Origin: Salvelinus alpinus
Taxonomy: Eukaryota > Chordata > Actinopteri > Salmoniformes > Salmonidae
DNA length: 64,000 nucleotides
Assembly: GCF_045679555.1 (NCBI RefSeq)
Contig: NC_092110.1
Span: 5,576,390 to 5,640,389, forward strand
Reading direction: 5' to 3'
A program made the translations under genes and the position numbers. Shown here in pieces: positions 39,417 to 51,300 of the stretch (within the stretch, counting starts at the first letter, position 1; every line of letters starts with the position of its first letter). The notes below the pieces were generated by a model. The model saw only the letters and a list, made by a program, of their open reading frames with translations. It was not told the origin of the DNA and searched no databases.

Positions 39417-40356
39417 CGCAGCAGCGCCTCTTCAACCTCAGGAGGCTGAAGAAATTCGGCTTGTCACCAAAAGCACTCACAAACTTCTACAGATGCACAA
39501 TCGAGAGCATCCTGTCGGGCTGTATCACCGCCTGGTACGGCAACTGCTCCGCCCACAACCGTAAGGCTCTCCAGAGGGTAGTGAGGTCTGCAGAACGCAT
39601 CACCAGGGGCAAACTACCTGCCCTCCAGGACACCTACACCACCCGATGTCACAGGAAGGCCATAAAGATCATCAAGGACAACAACCACCCAAGCCACTGC
39701 CTGTTCACCCCGCTATCATCCAGAAGGCGAGGTCAGTACAGGTGCATCAAAGCAGGGACCGAGAGACTGAAAAACAGCTTCTATCTCAAGGCCATCAGAC
39801 TGTTAAACAGCCACCACTAACATTTAGCGGCCGCTGCCAACATACTGACTCAACTCCAGCCACTTTAAAAATGGGAATTGATGGAAATTATGTAAAAATG
39901 TACCACTAGCCACTTTAAACAATGCCACTTAATACAATGTTTACATACCCTACATTACCCATCTCATATGTATATACTGTACTCTATATCATCTACTGCA
40001 TCTTGCCATCTTTATGTAATACATGTACCACTAGCCACTTTAAACTATGCCACTTTATGTTTACATACCCTACAGTACTCATCTCATATGTATATACCGT
40101 ACTCTATACCATCTACTGCATCTGCCATGCCGTTCTGTACCACCACTCATTCATATATCTTTATGTACATATTCTTTATCCCTTTACACTTGTGTGTGTG
40201 TGTAAGGTAGTAGTTGTGGAATTGTTAGGTTAGATTACTGTTGGTTATTACTGCATTGTCGGAACTAGAAGCACAAGCATTTCGCTACACTCGCATTAAC
40301 ATCTGCTAACCATGTGTATGTGACTAATAAAATTTGATTTGATTTGATTTGATTTG
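39417..40356 (+). mobile_element. LINE 3' end inserted into the Sleeping Beauty-type TIR
   Basis: RSg-1-type LINE, 5' truncated. Flanks are ATGTA at 39412-39416 and ATGTA at 40357-40361. It encodes the RT C-terminus (LTNFYRCTIESILSGCITAW, then LPALQDTYTTRCHRKA), open to the stop at 39818-39820. The 3' UTR contains two near-identical ~115-bp tandem units (about 39900-40015 and 40022-40135) and ends in the (TTTGA)n tail. Confidence 0.92.
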
Positions 40357-40742
40357 ATGTAAACTTCTGACCCACTGGAATTGTGATACAGTGAATTATA
40401 AGTGAAATAATCTGTCTGTAAACAATTTTTGGGAAAATTACTTGTGTCATGCACAAAGTAGATGTCCCAACCGACTTGCCAAAACGATAGTTTGTTAACA
40501 AGAAATTTGTGGAGTGGTTGAAAAACGAGTTTTAATGACTCCAACCTAACTGTATGTAAACTTCCGACTTTAACTGTAAATATACAAAAAAAATAATAAT
40601 AATATACTTCAAACACGAGATGTATTTTTCGAGTATATGTTATGTATACTGTAAATATAATATCATTACACTTCAACACACTTTTTAAAAGTTAAAAGTG
40701 TACTTTATATTAATAGTTTTTTCAGTCTTTTAGAATACTATA

Positions 40743-40780
40743 CTTGTCTAGTTAAATAAAGGTTAAATAAAACAAAATAA
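40743..40780 (+). mobile_element. 38-bp remnant LINE insertion with 9-bp duplication
   Basis: CTTGTCTAGTTAAATAAAGG and the A-rich bases after it match the 3' tail of the LINE at 4466-5955. The flanks are AATACTATA at 40734-40742 and AATACTATA at 40781-40789. This fits target-primed reverse transcription that stopped after only a few dozen bases. Confidence 0.75.
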
Positions 40781-40954
40781 AATACTATATGTTCACTATC
40801 ATTAAACTTAAACACACTCATTAAAACTGTTCTTCAACTTCAAATCGCTTTATTTGTAATTTAGTATTCATTCAAAATACACTTGGAGTTGGACGAAGCA
40901 TTGTTTTTTTTTAATGAAACTCTGCTTTGCAGTGATCATGTAAACTATAAGTAT

Positions 40955-42165
40955 ACAGTGCCTTGCAAAAGTATTCATATCCCTTGCATTTCTTCAAATT
41001 TTATTGTGTTAAAAAGTGGGAATAAATTGATTTAATTGTCATTCGTTGTCAACAATGAACACCAAATACTCTGTAATGTCAAAGTGCAGAGCCCCACCTG
41101 TTTTCAGCCCCACATTTTTACCAAAGAATTTCCCAAAATATTTATAGAATTTTTTTTTGGGGGGGGCTTGCCTGTTTTGCATGTTATTTTGGCATTAATA
41201 CGTGTCACATCAGTTTGCAAACAATGTAAAAAAAGATATATCATTGAGTTAATAAAGCCGCATATAAACATGGTCTCTTTTTTGTTTCTTGCACCTGTAT
41301 ATTCACTAAATCTCTGAGACTTTAACCATTTGCCTCAAGTGTCTGCATCTGGGTTTCATCCTGAGTCATGATAGGAATGTTACCATGAGGCCATTGGTGA
41401 TTGTGCAACAGTTACAGAGTTCAGTGGCTGTGATGGGAGAAAACTGAGGATGGATCAACAACATTGTAGTGACTCCACAATAATGATTTAAATGACAGAG
41501 GGAAAGTAATAATACAAATATACACAATCAACATTTTCCAAAATATACATATTGTATGCAACATCGGCAAATACTGGGGAGTTTTTCCGGATAAAAAGAA
41601 ACGGGATGGAGTTAACATTAAGCACAGGCAAAATCCTTGAGGATAAACAGTTTGTCTGCTTTACAACAGACGCTGGGGGAGGAATTCACCTTTTAGCAGG
41701 ACATTTTAACCTACAACACAAGACCAAATCTACACTGGAGCTGCTTACCAAGAAGACAGCGAATGTGGCCAAGTTACAGTTTTGACTTAAATCTGCTTGA
41801 AAATCTAAGGCAAGATTTGAACATTTCTGTGTAGTCATGAGCACCAACATCTTGACAGAGCTTGAAGACTTATGAAAAAAAAGAATGGGTAAATATTGCA
41901 CAATCCAGGTGTGTGAAGCTCTTAGAGACTTACCCAAGAAGACTCACTGCCGTAATCACTGACAACAGTGTTTCTAGCATGTATTGACTCAGGGAACGAC
42001 TATATTTTAGTTATTTCATTTCTATCAATCTTAAAAATTAAAAAATTAAAATCTTCCACTTTGACATGATTTTGTGTAGATTGTTGACAAAAAAATGACA
42101 ATTAAATCAATTTTAATCCCAATTCGTAACAAACAAAATGAATAAATCCAAGAGGTATGATTACT
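40955..42165 (-). mobile_element. Tc1-type element with a hAT fragment inside
   Basis: The left end CAGTGCCTTGCAAAAGTATT follows TA at 40953-40954. The right end near 42165 has the inverted inner part (TTAATCCCAATTCGTAAC and AATCCAAGAGGTATGATTAC). The interior has decayed transposase text. A piece at 41095-41290 does not belong to this family and resembles the end of the hAT element at 6110-8120. Confidence 0.7.
41095..41290. mobile_element. hAT-like terminal fragment
   Basis: TTGCCTGTTTTGCATGTTAT and ATACGTGTCACATCAGTTTG are words from one end of a salmonid hAT repeat that I associate with the element at 6110-8120. Recognised by recall only. Confidence 0.4.
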
Positions 42166-42640
42166 AAAGTATACTTTCAAAAAAGTATATTTAACTTAAA
42201 TGTTCACAAAATATATTTTAAGTATACTTTCATGCATGTGCACAAACATGTGCATATTCCCAGCATCCTTTTCTGCAGTATTCAAATGTTTTGATGGTCA
42301 TTTTCAAATGGAATAATGTTGTACTTTTAATTACACATTGCACATTATACATTACCGTAATGTGAACACCTAAAGTGTTAAATGCAAATTGTGCACAGTT
42401 CTCAATGTTACTTGTAAATTGCTGCTCCAGCCACAACTGCTTTGTAAAGAACATGTTAACATTGGCTGAGAAGATGTCTTGGTCAATCAAGGTAACCTTT
42501 ACATGGCTAATTAAAATAACTAATGTGGTCCATGAGTAAAAGTATACTTGAAAAACATTATAAATAAGTACACTTTTTTGTAAAGAAAATACAGGAATTC
42601 TAATTCAAATACCATTTTAGTATTTTTCTGTCACGATCGT
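42166..42640. other. AT-rich spacer
   Basis: AT-rich sequence with repeated AAGTATACTT-like words, also seen near 40600-40700 and 43680-43870. These look like an older AT-rich repeat into which the other elements inserted. Confidence 0.4.
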
Positions 42641-42644
42641 CATA

Positions 42645-43372
42645 ATTTATTTTATTTTTATTTTATTTCACCTTTATTTAACCAGGTAGGCAAATTGAGA
42701 ACACGTTCTCATTTACAATTGCGACCTGGCCAAGATAAAGCAAAGCAGTTCGACACATACAACAACACATAGTTACACATGGAGTAAAACAAACATACAG
42801 TCAATAATACAGTGAAAAATAAGTCTATATACAATGTGAGCAAGTGAGGTGAGATAAGGGAGGTGAAGGCAAACAAAATATATAAAAAATATATATAAAT
42901 AAATAAAAAATATATAAAAGGCCATGGTGGCGAAGTAAATACAATATAGCAAGTAAAAAAAACACTGGAATGGTTGGTTTGCAGTGGAAGAAAGTGTAAA
43001 GTAGAGATAGAAATAATGGGGTGCAAAGGAGCAAAATAAATAAATAAAAACAGTAGGTAAAGAGGTAGTTGTTTGGGCTAAATTATAGATGGGCTATGTA
43101 CAGGTGCAGTAATCTATGAGCTGCTCTGACAGCTGGTGCTTAAAGCTAGTGAGGGAGATAAGTGTTTCCAGTTTCAGAGATTTTTGTAGTTCGTTCCAGT
43201 CATTGGCAGCAGAGAACTGGAAGGAGAGGCAGCCAAAGGAAGAATTGGTTTTGGGGGTGAACAGAGAGATATACCTGCTGGAGCGCGTGCTACATGTAGG
43301 TGCTGCTATGGTGACCAGCGAGCTGAGATAAGAGGGGACTTTACCTAGCAGGGTCTTGTAGATGATAAAGGA
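42645..43372 (-). mobile_element. LINE 3' part (same class as 4466-5955)
   Basis: The left end TTTATTTAACCAGGTAGGC is the reversed 3' tail. On the minus strand, codons from about 43372 read IIYKTLLGKVPSYLSSLVTI, then FGCLSFQFSAANDWNELQKS, to the stop near 43096. They parallel the C-terminus at 5295-5576. The rest is 3' UTR. Confidence 0.85.
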
Positions 43373-43625
43373 ATGGACCAAGGCGCAGCGTGCGTAGAGT
43401 TCCACATATTTTAATAAAACAAACAAGCACAACCGAAACTTGACATACTGGGCTGCTCACAGGCAGCTACACAAACACAAGATCCCACAAACACAATGGG
43501 GAAAAATGGCTACCTAAATATGATCCCCAATCAGAGACAACGATAAACAGCTGCCTCTGATTGGGAACCATACTAGGCCAACATAGAAATATTAAACACT
43601 TAGATAACCCACCCTAATCATTGTC
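43373..43625 (-). mobile_element. LTR fragment with internal hairpin
   Basis: Minus-strand text ACGCTGCGCCTTGGTCC plus AATCAGAGGCAGCTGTTTAT resembles the LTRs at 9220-9647 and 54796-55174. It abuts the LINE without a target duplication and lacks a clear TG start. Confidence 0.65.
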
Positions 43626-44738
43626 ATTGTCAATTTCTAATTTATGACAACCATACATCAAATGTACTTAAGGTGTATTCAAAGTCTATTTGTTTTGCTC
43701 TTTATCTAATATACTAAGAATATACTTAGGTACAACAAAAGTGTCCCAATATAGATCATTTTAAATATATTTAATATACTTAAATGCTAATAAAATACAA
43801 ATAAAATTTACATTAAATTTAGATAATTTGTAATACACTTAATATATGTTAATTAAGTAGGATTTAAGCAAATGAAAAAAAAGTTCCCCGCTTGTGCATC
43901 TCCATCTCTCTCCCTCTGTGTTTTTATTTTCCCATCTCTCCTACTTCCCCTCTTGGTCTTTCTTTCCACCTCTCCTTCCTTCCGCTCTATCTGTCCATAA
44001 TGAGCGTCAGGTAAGGAGGTATAAGGGCCTGTACTTCTGACAAACAGCTCCTTCCATGCTGGCCATTATTTTTAAATGACTACCTAATGAAGTTCCACCT
44101 GGGTAACGAGACCAGGTGTATGAAAATGCATTTTGATCCTCTCACAAAGATCAATCAGACCGGTTCTGCTTCTATGACTAAGGTGTTCATTGATGTTGAA
44201 ATATAGGTATGGGTATAAGTGTAGGTGTTGAAACGGTACATTTTGCATGAGGCTTTTTTTGGACATATTTATTTATTTGATTGGCCAATAGATAGCTAAA
44301 GAAGCCATGTACAAAGTGAAGTGTAAATGGTACGTCATAGTTGTCACATACAGAAGACCGCATTTTTTGTCTGCATGTTTTCTGTTGTGTATGTGTTTGT
44401 TTGCTGAGAGTGATCTGTCGTATTTGACATGTGTCTAAAAGGGACTCTTCAATTTTAACGAGACCAACGCATTGCTTCTGCCTGCTTCCCCGTATTCCAA
44501 GGTGTGCGTAGGCAGTAGACAGAATTAATGCTACAAACACCACTCTTATGTATATCTGTATTCTGGGTTCCCTTTGAGTCAAGCCCTTAGCCCCTATGTT
44601 GTCCACCTGATATTCCACCACGGGGAATGAGGACTTCCGGGGTTATGGACTCAACATGTGTGCTGCTGTTAGATTAAAACACTTTTTAGATTTCCCAAGA
44701 CATCATTATGTTCTGTAGGGTACAAGCTAGGCTTCCTC

Positions 44739-44778
<40 letters not shown>

Positions 44779-44900
44779 TCTCTGATTCATCCTGTCTCTA
44801 TATTAAGAATTGTACCAAACAGGACATCCATCCAGCGGTGTTGTCTATGATGTTTCAGGTCTGTTTTAAAGGAGACAATGAGATGTGGCCTTTTATCTCA
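43626..44900. other. Intergenic, no gene seen
   Basis: AT-rich at first, then mixed sequence with a (CT)n tract at 44735-44782. No coding frame carries a recognisable domain. Confidence 0.4.
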
Positions 44901-44910
44901 TACCATCTAC

Positions 44911-44960
44911 CATCCCTACCCTCCCTACATCATCCCTACCCTCCCTACATCATCCCTACC
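44911..44960. repeat. 20-bp tandem repeat upstream of pth2 TATA box
   Basis: CATCCCTACCCTCCCTACAT occurs twice, followed by a half unit, ending 16 bases before the TATA box. Confidence 0.9.
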
Positions 44961-44975
44961 CCCTGTCAGAAGCAG

Positions 44976-44983
44976 TATATAAG
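44976..44983 (+). promoter_or_regulatory. TATA box of pth2
   Basis: TATATAAG with GC/CT-containing flanks, about 30 bases ahead of the expected transcription start near 45006 and upstream of a 5' UTR exon with a strong donor. Inference from position; no transcript data. Confidence 0.6.
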
Positions 44984-45005
44984 CATACCCCTGGGAACAC
45001 ACACT

Positions 45006-45258
45006 CACACTTGAGAGTACTTAACCTCTCCACCATACACACACACACACAGTAAGAGCGGTTCACCTGTGGTACATTACCTGAGTCTGAGCTGGAGCCC
45101 AGGGGTAGGAGACTCAGGTCACCACTGGAGGAACTTCCAAACATTCTTCAACACGCTGTATGACAGAAGAGCTAACCAGCCTAAAGTCAGAAAAAAAGCT
45201 GAAGACTTAGGTTCCTGACCACAACGTGCTGGAGACAAGGCGCTGCTCATCAACAAAA
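45006..45258 (+). other. pth2: pth2 5' UTR exon (predicted)
   Basis: From the predicted start to a consensus donor, AAAA|GTAAGTGAAA at 45259. It has no long frame. It joins to the acceptor at 46322-46323, 21 bases before the pth2 ATG. Confidence 0.5.
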
Positions 45259-45737
45259 GTAAGTGAAACATTTAGGAAATTCTTGGGACAATGCTTTGTA
45301 ATACTTTAATTGAAATAATTGATGAAATATGTTAATTTCAGAATTTGTAAAGCTCAGCAATTTATACATCTTTTTTTTACAGTAAGGTGAGTTCTAGAAC
45401 TTTCTGAAAATATGCAACATTACCAGTTATTGTTTATGGCAATTTAACGAAAAAATAATTACGCCAGTATGCCAATTTCGACGGAAATCAAAATTTTGCC
45501 CTATCATTCAAGTTAATGTTAGTTTTTTTGCTTTTATATAAAAAATGTGTGTATATATTTATACTATTCTAGTTAATATGATGAATTTAATCTGCTCTCT
45601 GGTGTCTTTGTGGATTGCTTATGTTTTAAGACGGAGGAAAAGCAACAAAGAAAAGTCAGAGAAAAACAACAGAAGAAATAGAGTAGGCCTAGTAGAAATA
45701 CTACTGGCAGCAATTTTGCACTTATTTCTTAGCATAG

Positions 45738-46010
45738 TACATCAAATCAAATTGTATTGGTCACGTACACATGCTTAGCAGATGTTTTTGCAAGTGTAGC
45801 GAGATGCTCGTGCTTCTAGTTCCGACAGTGTAATATCTAACAAGTCATCTAACAGTTCCACAACAACTACCCACAAATCTAAGTAAAGGGATGGAATAAG
45901 AATTTGTACATATAAATATATGGATGGGCAATGACCGACCGGCATAGACTAGATGCAATAGATGGTATAAAACACAGTACAACTGGGAGGAGTAGGTAAC
46001 ACGTGTATTT
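45738..46010 (-). mobile_element. LINE 3' fragment in pth2 intron 1
   Basis: ATCAAATCAAATTGTATTGG, then GAGATGCTCGTGCTTCTAGT, is the reversed 3' end of the RSg-1-type LINE seen at 40240-40356. 5' truncated. Confidence 0.85.
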
Positions 46011-46344
46011 ATTCACAGTTCATGTGCATTTCTGAATTGTGTGACGTGAGCGTTGACTCATTATGCGGCACCAGTACGTTAATGAGGGTTCTCTAGAATT
46101 CTGTGAGAATTCCATTGTTTTATAATTCAGTGAGAATATCTAGTGTACTGATTATATACCTAGTAAAATAGGAGCTTAAAATGTGTGAGCTACTTATTTT
46201 TTTCACTGAATATAAATGTGAAATAGTTATTTCAAAGAGTGAGTGACTATGAATGTACTGTTTGGTAAAATTATAAAACACTAATATCTACTATTCTGAT
46301 TGGTGGGTTGTGTTGCCGGTCAGGCCAGTCGTGTGAGTTTAAGG

Positions 46345-47247
46345 ATGGCTGGTTTGGCTCCTCCCCCTGCCTCACGCCCCGCCCTCCTGCTGTTCACCCT
46401 TATGGCCATGACCCTGGTGACCTCCAGCTACCCTCAGCCACGCCTCCGACCCATACACAGGTATGACCTGACATACTGGATATAATGACGAGACGCTTGT
46501 GTCTCCTATCCTCTGTCCTCTCCATGTCTCCTTTTCCAAATGTCAGAGGGAAGCGTGGAGAGGATTTGAGGACAGAACTCGTTTCGCTCTGACATTTTGA
46601 AAAGGAGGCGAGGTGAGGACCGTGGAAACAGGACCGATTTTTGACATTCGCCTGGGCAGCTTTCTCCCCCTTCTCCCCAAAAGTGTTCGCTCCTTCATCT
46701 GAATCTACCCTTTTACTGTTGTATTTTGAGACTGAGACACAATGTTGCGGAGATCAATCTTTCTATGGTAGTGAGCACTATTGTTCTTATATGGTAGTTC
46801 TATCCATAGAAATGTTTTTATTGTTCCTAATGAGAGCTATTTTTCTATCATCCTGTTCTACTCTTTGCTTCCAGAGGCTCCTCTCCAAGTGATCCAGGAG
46901 ACTCCAACAAGAGGGAGGAGTGGGAGGTGCTCTACCCTTCCGTCTCGCTCCGTGATTGGAGCATGCAAATGATGTCAGCCCCATACTTTGGTGAGGCCAA
47001 GAGCAACGCAGAGCTCCTGGGGGAGCAGTGGCTCCCAGTGGTGGGCCAGTGGCAGATGGACGAGGATATGGCCAAGGGCTGGCTGGGCGACTGGGCTCCG
47101 CAGGGCTCCAACAATGAGGAGAAGAGGAACATCGTGGTGGCGGATGATGCAGCGTTCAGGGAGAAGAGTAAGCTGCTCACAGCTATGGAGAGACAGAAGT
47201 GGCTTAACTCCTACATGCAGAAACTGTTGGTCGTCAATTCCCAGTAA
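46345..47247 (+). CDS. pth2: PTH2 / TIP39 neuropeptide precursor
   Basis: Secreted neuropeptide, ligand of the PTH2 receptor, made in specific brain nuclei. Coding exons 46345-46460 and 46875-47247 (acceptors GGTCAG and TTCCAG, donor ACAG|GTATGA), 162 residues. A signal peptide covers about residues 1-29 (ALLLFTLMAMTLVTSS). A propeptide follows, then a KR cleavage site and the 39-residue mature peptide starting NIVVADDAAFREKSKLLTAM and ending in KLLVVNSQ. The ADDAAFRE and WLNSYM motifs are those of human TIP39, which is also 39 residues. Intact; nothing odd in the sequence. Confidence 0.96.
46461..46874 (+). other. pth2 intron 2
   Basis: GT-AG intron of 414 bases separating the signal peptide from the propeptide. 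It contains an inverted pair, AAATGTCAGAGGGAAGCGTG (46537-46556) and the looser partner CGCTCTGACATTTTG (46581-46595). No element recognised. Confidence 0.7.
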
Positions 47248-47382
47248 TAAGATGACTGCTAAGCCTACATTTAAATCACGGAACCTGATTTAGAGAAAAT
47301 TTTAATAACATACCCTGATAAAAAATAAAAAAAATAACGTACTAATTACAATTTGAAAACAATGACTCCGAATTTAAAAGTC

Positions 47383-47388
47383 AATAAA
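47383..47388 (+). terminator. Poly(A) signal AATAAA (pth2)
   Basis: AATAAA 136 bases after the pth2 stop, followed by TTTTTATC and a GT-rich stretch (CCTTTGTGTGATGTTTGATG). Confidence 0.75.
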
Positions 47389-48773
47389 GATTTTTATCAG
47401 ACCCTTTGTGTGATGTTTGATGAAGAATTAACTCTGAATATAAAGCATAATTGGACACATGATTTACATGCCTATGTTTATATGATTGTTTTGATCCAGT
47501 TGAATTATTGATTGACGTACATTGATATACTTCCACTAAGACGGCGCCATTGGGAGGTGCTGTTGTACAGCTGAGGGTCTACCATAGGACTATTTATAAA
47601 TTGTTAATATTAATGAGTGTGAAATAAAGCAAATAAGTGATAATGTCTGGTTGTTGTTCCTCTATGTTCAAGTGTTCTAGTTTATTTTTGCCAAACAGTC
47701 ATTTTCTAGTTTTTTAGCTTACGCTCCAAACTGATGCCCTGATGGTGGAAGGTATCATGTACAGCAGAGTTAGGGTAAACTGAAAAGCAATTGTAATTTC
47801 AGTTTACTTCTTGAAGTAATCTGGATTCAATCTGAGGTGGGTTGCAGGGTGTTACATTTGAAGGTACTTTCCGATCGAGTCGACATCTGCAGCGTGTATC
47901 GTGAACGGGATCTCCACTCATGCGGGAATATTGCCTTTAAAAAGCGCATTGCCGACAGCGCTCTACAAAGCGCCTCAAATTTAATCTCGGCCTGAATTGA
48001 AATGGATTTCACCCCAAACCTGATAAACCGTATAGTGATGGCATCATTCACACCGGCGGAGAGAAAGAGATAGACTTCAAAGGAGAGGTAGTCAAATCTG
48101 CAGGGTGATAAAGGAAGGTGGTGGTGGTGGTGTGTATGTGTACATGTACATGTGTGTGTGTGTGTGTGTGTCTTAGGGGGCACAGACCCTTAGCCAAGAC
48201 CTTGGACTGCAGATGATGATCAATTCCCCCAACACCCTGAGTTATGATGTGTTTAAAATTGAATATTTGAATAAACTTATGGCTGAGAAAATAAATGGGG
48301 CCACAGCTAAATACACCAGCCTGACCCCATTACTTACGGCGAGTGGGCCATTCATTTGATGATGTGACAGACCTGTGATTTATTAGTTAATCTTTTCTCT
48401 CCCCCTCTGTCTGTCTGTGTCTTTCTCTCTCTCTCTATCTGTCTCTCTCTCTCTCTTTCTCTCTCTCTATATACTGTATATATCTGTCCCTTGGCCGGGC
48501 TTTGTCTCTCTCTCTTCTTTCTATCTGTGTCATACTTTATGGCTGACTCTCTCTCATCCGCTCTCTCAGCTGGCCTCTTGCTCTTTCTCTCACTCTCTTT
48601 CTCGACCGCTCTCTCTCTCACCCCATAATGTTTATAATCATGTTTTACATGTGCTCCTGACAATAGAGGCAGACTTGTGGATTGTGTAAGCTACAATGAG
48701 CAGAGAGCTTTCATTCAACGATGATGAGCCATGTATGTCTATGTGTGTACATGTGTATGTGGGTTTGTTTGTA
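47389..48773. other. Intergenic; microsatellites only
   Basis: Contains (TG)n at 48150-48171 and (CT)n tracts between 48418 and 48470 and again near 48590-48620. No gene seen; Arg/Glu and Ser/Leu frames come from the CT tracts. Confidence 0.5.
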
Positions 48774-49983
48774 CACTATATATTCAAAAGTATGTGGACA
48801 CCCTTTCAAATTTGTGGATTCGGCACTTTCTGCCACATCCGTTGCTGACAGGTGTATAAAATTGAGCACACCCCCTTGCAATCTCCATAGACAAACACTG
48901 GCAGTAGAATGGCCTTATTGAAGAGCTCAGTTACTTCAACGTGGCACCGTCTTAGGATGCCATCTTTCCAACAAGTCAGTTCGTCAAATTTCTGCCCTGC
49001 TAGAGCTGCCCCCGTCAACTGTATGTGCTGTTATTGTGAGTGGAAACTCTCGGAGCAACAACAGCTCAGCCGCGAAGTGGTAGGCCACACAAGCTCACAG
49101 AACAGGACCGCCGAGTGCTGAAGCGCATAGCGTGTAAAAACTGTCTGTCCTCGGTTGCAACACTCATTACTGAGTTCCAAACTGCCTTTGGAAGCAACAT
49201 CAGCACGATAATTGTTTGTCGGGAGCTTCATGAAATGGGTTTCTATGGCTGAGCAGCCACACACAAGCCTAAGATCACCATGTGCAATGCCAAGTTTTGG
49301 CTGGAGTGGTGTAAAGCTCGCCGCCATTGGACTCATTCTCTGGAGTGATGAATCACGCTTCACCATCTAGCAGTCCGACGGTCTAATCTGGATTTGGCGT
49401 ATGCCAGGAGAACGCTACCTGCCCCAATGCATAGTGCCAACTGTAAAGTTTGGTGGAGGAGGAAGAATGGTTTGGGGCTGTTTTTCATGGTTCGGGCTAT
49501 GCCCCTTAGTGTCAGTGAAGGGAAATCTGAATTCTACAGCATACAATGACATTCTAGAAGATTCTGTGCTTCCAACTTTGTGGCAACTGTTTGGAGAAGG
49601 CCCTTTCCTGTTTCAGCATGACAATGCTCCCGTGCACAAAGCGAGGTCCATACAGAAATGGTTTGTCAACATTGGTGTGGAAGAATTTGCCTGGCCTGCA
49701 CAGAGCCTTGACCTCAACCCTATCGAACACCTTTGGAATGAATTGGAACGCCGACTGCGAGCTAGGCCAAATCGCTCAACATCAGTGCCCGACCTCGCTA
49801 ATGCTCTTGTGGCTGAATTGAAGCAAGTCTCCGCAGCAATGTTCCAATATCTAGTGTAAAGCCTTCCCAGAAGAGTGGAGGCTGTTATAGCAGCAAAGTG
49901 GGGACCAACTCCATATCAAGGCCCATGATTTTGGAATGAGATGTTTGACGAGCAGGTGTCCACATACCTCTGGCCATGTAGTG
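48774..49983 (+). mobile_element. Tc1-like transposon, second family, full span
   Basis: The left end CTATATATTCAAAAGTATGT follows TA 48772-48773. The right end CATACCTCTGGCCATGTAGT precedes TA 49984-49985. The inner ATGTGGACACC and GGTGTCCACAT are exact inverted copies. The inner part matches the fragment at 1790-2530. Confidence 0.9.
48959..49859 (+). pseudogene. Tc1 transposase, several disruptions
   Basis: Segments: MPSFQQVSSSNFCPARAAP at 48959, then after a frameshift AQPRSGRPHKLTEQDRRVLK, then a TGA at 49249-49251 (following EMGFYG). WSDESRFTI near 49344 carries the first catalytic Asp. The last open part, 49401-49859, reads [32 protein letters not shown] (second Asp), [17 protein letters not shown] (Glu). 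Not functional, but the catalytic triad is still readable. Confidence 0.88.
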
Positions 49984-51149
49984 TATGTGTGTCTGAGTGT
50001 GTGCATGAGCGTGCACGTTTATGTGTGTGCAGGGCTTTTACTTTAAAACATTACACTCGGACCTCCTGTATTACCTCCTTAATTGTCCAGGGGAAGTGGC
50101 CACAGCATCAGAATCAGCTAGTGACCCAGAGCCCCGGCATGTGCTCTGCTGTGATGTGATGGATGAGCAGACACAGGCTCGCAGAGACTATTATCTATCA
50201 CCGGATCCAGCGGCGCTACCTGCCAGACCCACCCAATCAGCAGACGCTAAATTGCTTTCCGCATCTCTCTGATCCTCCTCAACTGATGCTGCTTCTCTAT
50301 CGTTTCTTCTATGTCCTCTCTTATTGCAGTCGTCTGTTCTCTCTCTACTGTATAGCGAGCGCTGGTTGTCCATTTCATACTCCTGGGCCACAGCAGCCAA
50401 AGAGTCATTTACTGTACTAAGTATGAGTTGAGAATCTTATTGGGCATGGTACTGTATAGTCTGGGTCCCATAGCCTACACAGATGATGTAGTGAACAGTA
50501 TGGGAGCCGGTGGGTAAATGCATGTGTCTATACTATAGAAGTAAATACCACAGGCAGGGGTAGAGTGAGATTAGTGGTCCCCATAACATTCAAATTTAGA
50601 GCTAGTCAGTCATGCGTACCGGTGATATTACGTGTTGCTATGTTGTCATCCATCACAGATAGCAGATGCACAGTAATACCCGGGCCAAGCCACTGGAAAT
50701 ATTCTGTTTTCCTTGATCAGAATGACAAGTAAACACTGCGTGTACTGTATCTCTCAGCTAAACACATATTTGGTATTGTGAGCGTTGTTTGTGAGCTAGG
50801 CCTTTCATGTTTTATGCAACAGATTACGCATGCTTCCTGCGAAAGAGAGAGCATATGAATATTATAGGAGATCGTTTTTCATGGTAGTCTTTTAGGTATG
50901 GTTTATATGATGTGTGTGTCACACACGAACAAAACACACACCATGCACGCCAACACACACACCCACCCACACACAGTACACACAAGTACACCGCTAAATA
51001 GGCACACGGACTCAGACACATTGAGAAACTACAGGTCCTGTGAACCTTCTTTATTCTTCCATCGACAGGTATTGCTGAGCTCAGTGAAAACAGACAGGTC
51101 TGTAAATCACCTGTTATTACAGCCTCTAAGTCACACGGAGTTAATATAG
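49984..51149. other. Intergenic, no gene seen
   Basis: Starts with TG-rich sequence. A CA-rich patch lies at 50932-50985. No frame with recognisable homology. Confidence 0.4.
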
Positions 51150-51300
51150 TCAGGGCCCATATTCACAAAGTATCTCAGAGTCGGAGTTCTGATCTAGGAT
51201 CAGGTTCCGCCTCTTATTAATTATGATTTATAAGGCTAAACTTTCTAGATCAGCACTCCTACTCTGAGACGCTTGACACATACCGGCCCTGGTGTCTGAC
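51150..51300. mobile_element. Short palindromic element (~150 bp)
   Basis: The ends GGGCCCATATTCACAAAGTA and GACACATACCGGCCC are imperfect inverted repeats, with inner pairs GATCTAGGATCAGGT and TAGATCAGCACTCCTACTCT. This is a frequent salmonid miniature element, named from memory. Confidence 0.75.

Larger units (their letters stand above)
38430..40576 (-). mobile_element. Sleeping Beauty-type Tc1 element, 3'-truncated and split by a LINE
   Basis: On the minus strand the 5' terminal repeat starts at 40576 (CAGTTAAAGTCGGAAGTTTA, TA at 40577-40578) and includes the inner repeat TCCAGTGGGTCAGAAGTTTA near 40380-40361. The element is interrupted by the LINE at 39417-40356, resumes at 39416 and continues through the transposase. 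It ends near 38430, before the 3' terminal repeat. Confidence 0.92.
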
